Source: Helicobacteraceae bacterium (GTDB lineage: Bacteria > Campylobacterota > Campylobacteria > Campylobacterales > SZUA-545). Taken from it: DNA of 6,871 bases. Made by a program: the position numbers and the translations under genes. The stretch spans positions 1-6,871 of the forward strand of contig JAISRI010000101.1 of NCBI GenBank assembly GCA_031273735.1. Reading direction: 5' to 3'. Each line of letters begins with the position of its first letter. Position 1 is the first letter of the stretch. Under the pieces are notes generated by a model. The model searched no databases. It saw nothing but the letters and a program-made list of their open reading frames with translations, and had not been told where the DNA came from. Below are positions 4,723-6,871 of this stretch, one piece after another.

Positions 4723-5745
4723 TTGATATTTATAGACGCCTGTTTCAAAAGACCCACGCCGACGGCGCCTGTTTGGCTTATGCGGCAAGCTGGACGCTAC
4801 CTTGACGAGTATCGCGCGACTAGGGCAAAAGCAAAAGATTTTATATATTTTTGTCGTCGTCCAGAATTAGCCGCGGAAGCCACGCTCCAACCGATCGATA
4901 TTCTTAACGTCGACGCGGCGATTCTTTTTAGCGATATTCTTGTCGTTCCGCTTGAAATGGGAATGCAATTAGAGTTTGTGGAAAAACAGGGTCCAATTTT
5001 ACACAATCCTATTAGAACGCAAAGCGACCTTAATAGGCTTAGCGATCATAGCGTTGATCGTCTAGGTTACGTTTATGACGCGGTTAAACTTGTTCGCGCT
5101 AAGCTCGATCAAAAAAAGGCGCTGATAGGCTTTGCGGGCAGTCCTTGGACGCTTGCGACATATATGATCGAAGGAGGCGGTAGTAAAAACTACGCGATCA
5201 TTAAAAAAATGGTATATAGCCAAAGCGAGTTTTTACATAAATTATTAGATAGACTTTCGCGCGCCGTAGGCGGCTATCTTTTGCGTCAAATTGAAGCGGG
5301 CGTAAACGCCGTTCAGATATTTGATAGTTGGGGCGGAGCTTTAGAAAAAAGCGCGTTTTTTGAGTTTAGCTGGCGTTATATGTTGCAAATAGCCGATCGC
5401 ATTAAAACCGAGTATCCAAAAATCCCAATTATTTTATTTAGTAAGGGCGCGGGCTGTTATCTTGAAAACGTTAGCGGCGACTTCGACGTTTTTGGCGTAG
5501 ATTGGAATACGCCGATAGAACGCGCAAAAGATATTTTATTCGATCGTTACGCGCTTCAAGGCAATATGGAACCCGCGAGAGTTTATAGCAAAACCGCGAT
5601 CGAAGAGGGAGCGTTAGAAATCGCGCGGGTAATGGGCAAAGAAAACGGCTATATTTTCAATCTAGGGCACGGAATGCAACCAGATTTTTCGCGTCAAAAC
5701 GCCAAATATCTCGTCGATCTAATTCACGAAACGTTCGCTAGATGA
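4723..5745 (+). CDS. hemE: Uroporphyrinogen III decarboxylase
   Basis: HemE removes four carboxyl groups from the acetate side chains of uroporphyrinogen III to give coproporphyrinogen III in haem synthesis, in the cytosol and without a cofactor. The 340-residue length is normal. Visible motifs are PVWLMRQAGRY (16-26) with substrate-binding R21 and R25, DAAILFSDI (64-72) with catalytic D71, GFAGSPWT (second family signature), FDSWGG, and NLGHG near the C-terminus with its conserved histidine. RYLDEY has Asp28 where Pro is common, a position that varies among relatives (Ser in H. pylori as I recall). The start is TTG 4723. The gene ends in ATGA shared with the radical SAM gene, which implies coupled translation. 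Function is secure. Confidence 0.96.
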   Translation: MIFIDACFKRPTPTAPVWLMRQAGRYLDEYRATRAKAKDFIYFCRRPELAAEATLQPIDILNVDAAILFSDILVVPLEMGMQLEFVEKQGPILHNPIRTQSDLNRLSDHSVDRLGYVYDAVKLVRAKLDQKKALIGFAGSPWTLATYMIEGGGSKNYAIIKKMVYSQSEFLHKLLDRLSRAVGGYLLRQIEAGVNAVQIFDSWGGALEKSAFFEFSWRYMLQIADRIKTEYPKIPIILFSKGAGCYLENVSGDFDVFGVDWNTPIERAKDILFDRYALQGNMEPARVYSKTAIEEGALEIARVMGKENGYIFNLGHGMQPDFSRQNAKYLVDLIHETFAR

Positions 5746-6644
5746 GTTTTGTTTTTGGACCCGTTTCAAGCCGCCGTTTTGGTTTATCGCTAGGAATCGA
5801 TCTTTCGCCCGATCGCAAACGCTGTAATTACGACTGTCTTTATTGCGAATTAAAAAAGGCGGATCCAATCGCGTTTTTTGATAGTCCAGTCGAACCAAAC
5901 GCGATCGTACAAGAGGTTGAAGCCGCGCTAAAAACCTGCGCGCCAAACGTTCTTACAATCACCGCAAACGGCGAGCCGACTTTATATCCATATCTAAACG
6001 AGCTTGTCGATCGACTAAACGCGATTAAAAAAAACGCGAAACTGATGATTTTGTCAAACGCAAGCGCGATCGGCGTTCCTAGCGTTTCAAGAGCGCTTGC
6101 GAAAATGGATATTGTTAAACTATCCCTAGACGCCGCCGAGCCGATCGCTTTTAAGAAAGTCGATCGCCCGCAAAAAAACTATAGCGATCTAAACGCTATA
6201 ATCGACGGTATGATCGCGTTTAGAAAACGCTATAAAGGAACGCTTGCGATCGAGATATTATTGGTCGATAAAGTTAATGATACCCCCGCTAATTTTGACG
6301 CCCTTGCTTTAGCTCTAAAAAAGATCGCGCCCAATCGAATCGATATAGGCACAATCGAGCGTCCAAGCGCTTATAAAGTCGAAGCCGCCGCGCTTGAAAC
6401 AATGCAGGCTCTCGCGGATCGTCTAACGGGTTTGAACGCGCAAATTATTCCAAGCAAACACGCTATTACCAAACAATCGCTAGAGAGATCGGCGCTATTA
6501 GATTTATTGAAACGTCGATCGTTAAGTTTAAACGAAGCCGCCGCGATTTTAGATCAATCCTCTTTGGAGCTATTAAACTCTCTCGTTTCAGAAGGCGCGA
6601 TCGTTATTAAAACGCAAGGCGGCAAAACCTTCTACGCGATTTAA
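5742..6644 (+). CDS. COG0731-type radical SAM protein with C-terminal winged-helix-like region
   Basis: The 300-residue protein carries the radical SAM cluster motif CNYDCLYC (C28, C32, C35), which binds a 4Fe-4S cluster and S-adenosylmethionine. It is preceded by GPVSSRRFGLSLGIDL (6-21), the opening typical of the COG0731 radical SAM group. The SAM-contacting motif appears as NGEPTLYP (76-83). Residues about 245-300 (SLSLNEAAAILDQS ... LVSEGAIVIKTQGGKTFYAI) look like a small winged helix with a closing beta hairpin. The substrate is unknown. The start codon overlaps the hemE stop (ATGA, 4 bases), and no independent ribosome binding site is obvious, so translation is probably coupled. A hemE-radical SAM pair is, from memory, present in Campylobacter jejuni as well. 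A role linked to haem synthesis is possible but rests on position only. Confidence 0.88.
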   Translation: MSFVFGPVSSRRFGLSLGIDLSPDRKRCNYDCLYCELKKADPIAFFDSPVEPNAIVQEVEAALKTCAPNVLTITANGEPTLYPYLNELVDRLNAIKKNAKLMILSNASAIGVPSVSRALAKMDIVKLSLDAAEPIAFKKVDRPQKNYSDLNAIIDGMIAFRKRYKGTLAIEILLVDKVNDTPANFDALALALKKIAPNRIDIGTIERPSAYKVEAAALETMQALADRLTGLNAQIIPSKHAITKQSLERSALLDLLKRRSLSLNEAAAILDQSSLELLNSLVSEGAIVIKTQGGKTFYAI

Positions 6645-6652
6645 CGACTTGG

Positions 6653-6673
6653 ATTCCCGTTTTTGCGGGTAAT
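6653..6673. repeat. Degenerate dRS3-like hairpin after the operon
   Basis: ATTCCCG (6653-6659) faces CGGG plus AAT (6666-6673) across a six-base T-rich loop, with one extra T at 6670 breaking the stem. It is preceded by GG, as in the mirror context of the copy at 192-211. It lies nine bases after the radical SAM stop, where a terminator is expected, but no T-run follows. It may be a decayed repeat that now also serves as a transcript end. Confidence 0.5.
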
Positions 6674-6713
6674 TTACACAAGGTTATCGTTTATGCGTAA
6701 ATGGTTTTTGGCG

Positions 6714-6719
6714 TAAAAT
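6714..6719 (+). promoter_or_regulatory. Candidate -10 box for the alkyltransferase gene
   Basis: TAAAAT lies 21 bases before the ATG at 6741, with transcription expected to start near 6726, just ahead of the ribosome binding site. The region 17 bases upstream (TTATGC) is a weak -35. The 96-base gap and hairpin after the radical SAM gene support a separate transcript starting here. Confidence 0.4.
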
Positions 6720-6727
6720 GTATCGTT

Positions 6728-6734
6728 AAAAGGA
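6728..6734 (+). promoter_or_regulatory. Ribosome binding site of the terminal gene
   Basis: AAAAGGA lies six bases before ATG 6741, good spacing for a Shine-Dalgarno, and fixes the start of the partial gene that runs off the window. Confidence 0.65.
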
Positions 6735-6740
6735 TAGGTT

Positions 6741-6871
6741 ATGTCAAACGCATTCTACGATTCTTTGCAAACGCCAATCGGAGAGATATTTGTTTTAGCC
6801 GACGAAAAGCGGCTTTTGTCGATCGGGTTTAGCGCGCCAAACGGCGAAAAGGGCGCTAAGGCGATCGTAAC
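6741..6871 (+). CDS. ogt: N-terminus of methylated-DNA-protein cysteine methyltransferase (3' partial)
   Basis: The frame from ATG 6741 is open to the window edge, giving 43 residues: MSNAFYDSLQTPIGEIFVLA followed by DEKRLLSIGF and a Lys/Gly-rich tail. A Ser/Thr-Pro-Ile-Gly turn, then a strand, 'Ala-Asp-Glu', and a second strand ending Ile-Gly-Phe is the usual start of the N-terminal ribonuclease-H-like domain of Ogt/MGMT proteins, which repair O6-alkylguanine by taking the alkyl group onto a cysteine. The catalytic PCHR region lies outside the window, so activity cannot be judged and an alkyltransferase-like variant cannot be excluded. It has its own candidate promoter and a good ribosome binding site. 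Confidence 0.7.
   Translation, partial: MSNAFYDSLQTPIGEIFVLADEKRLLSIGFSAPNGEKGAKAIV

Noticed and set aside
4797..5006. Reverse-strand frame inside hemE
   Set aside because: Antisense to the catalytic core of hemE and Ser-rich, with no start signal.
5719..5946. Reverse-strand frame over the hemE-radical SAM junction
   Set aside because: Covers the ATGA junction and the radical SAM cysteine motif in antisense, so it is a shadow.
1..6871. CRISPR array, insertion sequence, toxin-antitoxin or defence system
   Set aside because: No regularly spaced repeats, transposase motifs or defence-type proteins are visible. Gaps are short and nearly all long frames belong to housekeeping or motility genes.

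Overview
The window looks like chromosome of an uncultured or little-known member of the Campylobacterota (Epsilonproteobacteria). The evidence is a FlgR-type flagellar NtrC-family regulator followed directly by asd, and hemE followed by a COG0731-type radical SAM gene. From memory, the flgR-asd and hemE-radical SAM pairs also occur in Campylobacter jejuni. The hemE and FlgR N-termini read very like Campylobacter/Helicobacter proteins. Base composition is higher in GC than in typical Campylobacter, and the palindrome CGATCG is strikingly frequent. I cannot name a genus.

Layout. Positions 2-133 (+) hold the last 43 codons of a protein whose C-terminus resembles large GLUG-type surface proteins. 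Positions 134-390 are a non-coding gap between two convergent genes and contain several hairpins, including a dRS3-like ATTCCC-N8-GGGAAT repeat. Positions 391-1326 (-) are cheV, encoding a CheW-REC chemotaxis coupling protein. Positions 1327-1408 are a short divergent promoter region with a good sigma-28-like promoter and a TATAAT box facing cheV, and a weaker sigma-54-like element facing the other way. A co-directional run then follows on the + strand: a small secreted protein of unknown function (1409-1810), flgR (1791-3098), asd (3119-4141), a UPF0114/YqhA membrane protein (4172-4684), hemE (4723-5745) and a radical SAM protein (5742-6644). Gaps in this run are -20, 20, 30, 38 and -4 nt, so it is probably one operon. 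After a second, degenerate copy of the dRS3-like hairpin and a probable promoter, the window ends inside the N-terminus of an O6-alkylguanine-DNA alkyltransferase-like gene (6741-6871).

How the genes fit together. cheV and flgR both serve motility: cheV in chemoreceptor coupling and adaptation, flgR in sigma-54-dependent activation of rod/hook flagellar genes. asd (aspartate-family amino acids and diaminopimelate) and hemE (haem) are housekeeping genes cotranscribed with flgR. I see no CRISPR array, transposase, toxin-antitoxin pair or defence system. The most interesting points are in regulation: homopolymer tracts and a degenerate DNA-binding helix in flgR, opposed flagellar-type promoter elements between cheV and the flgR operon, and the CGATCG bias.
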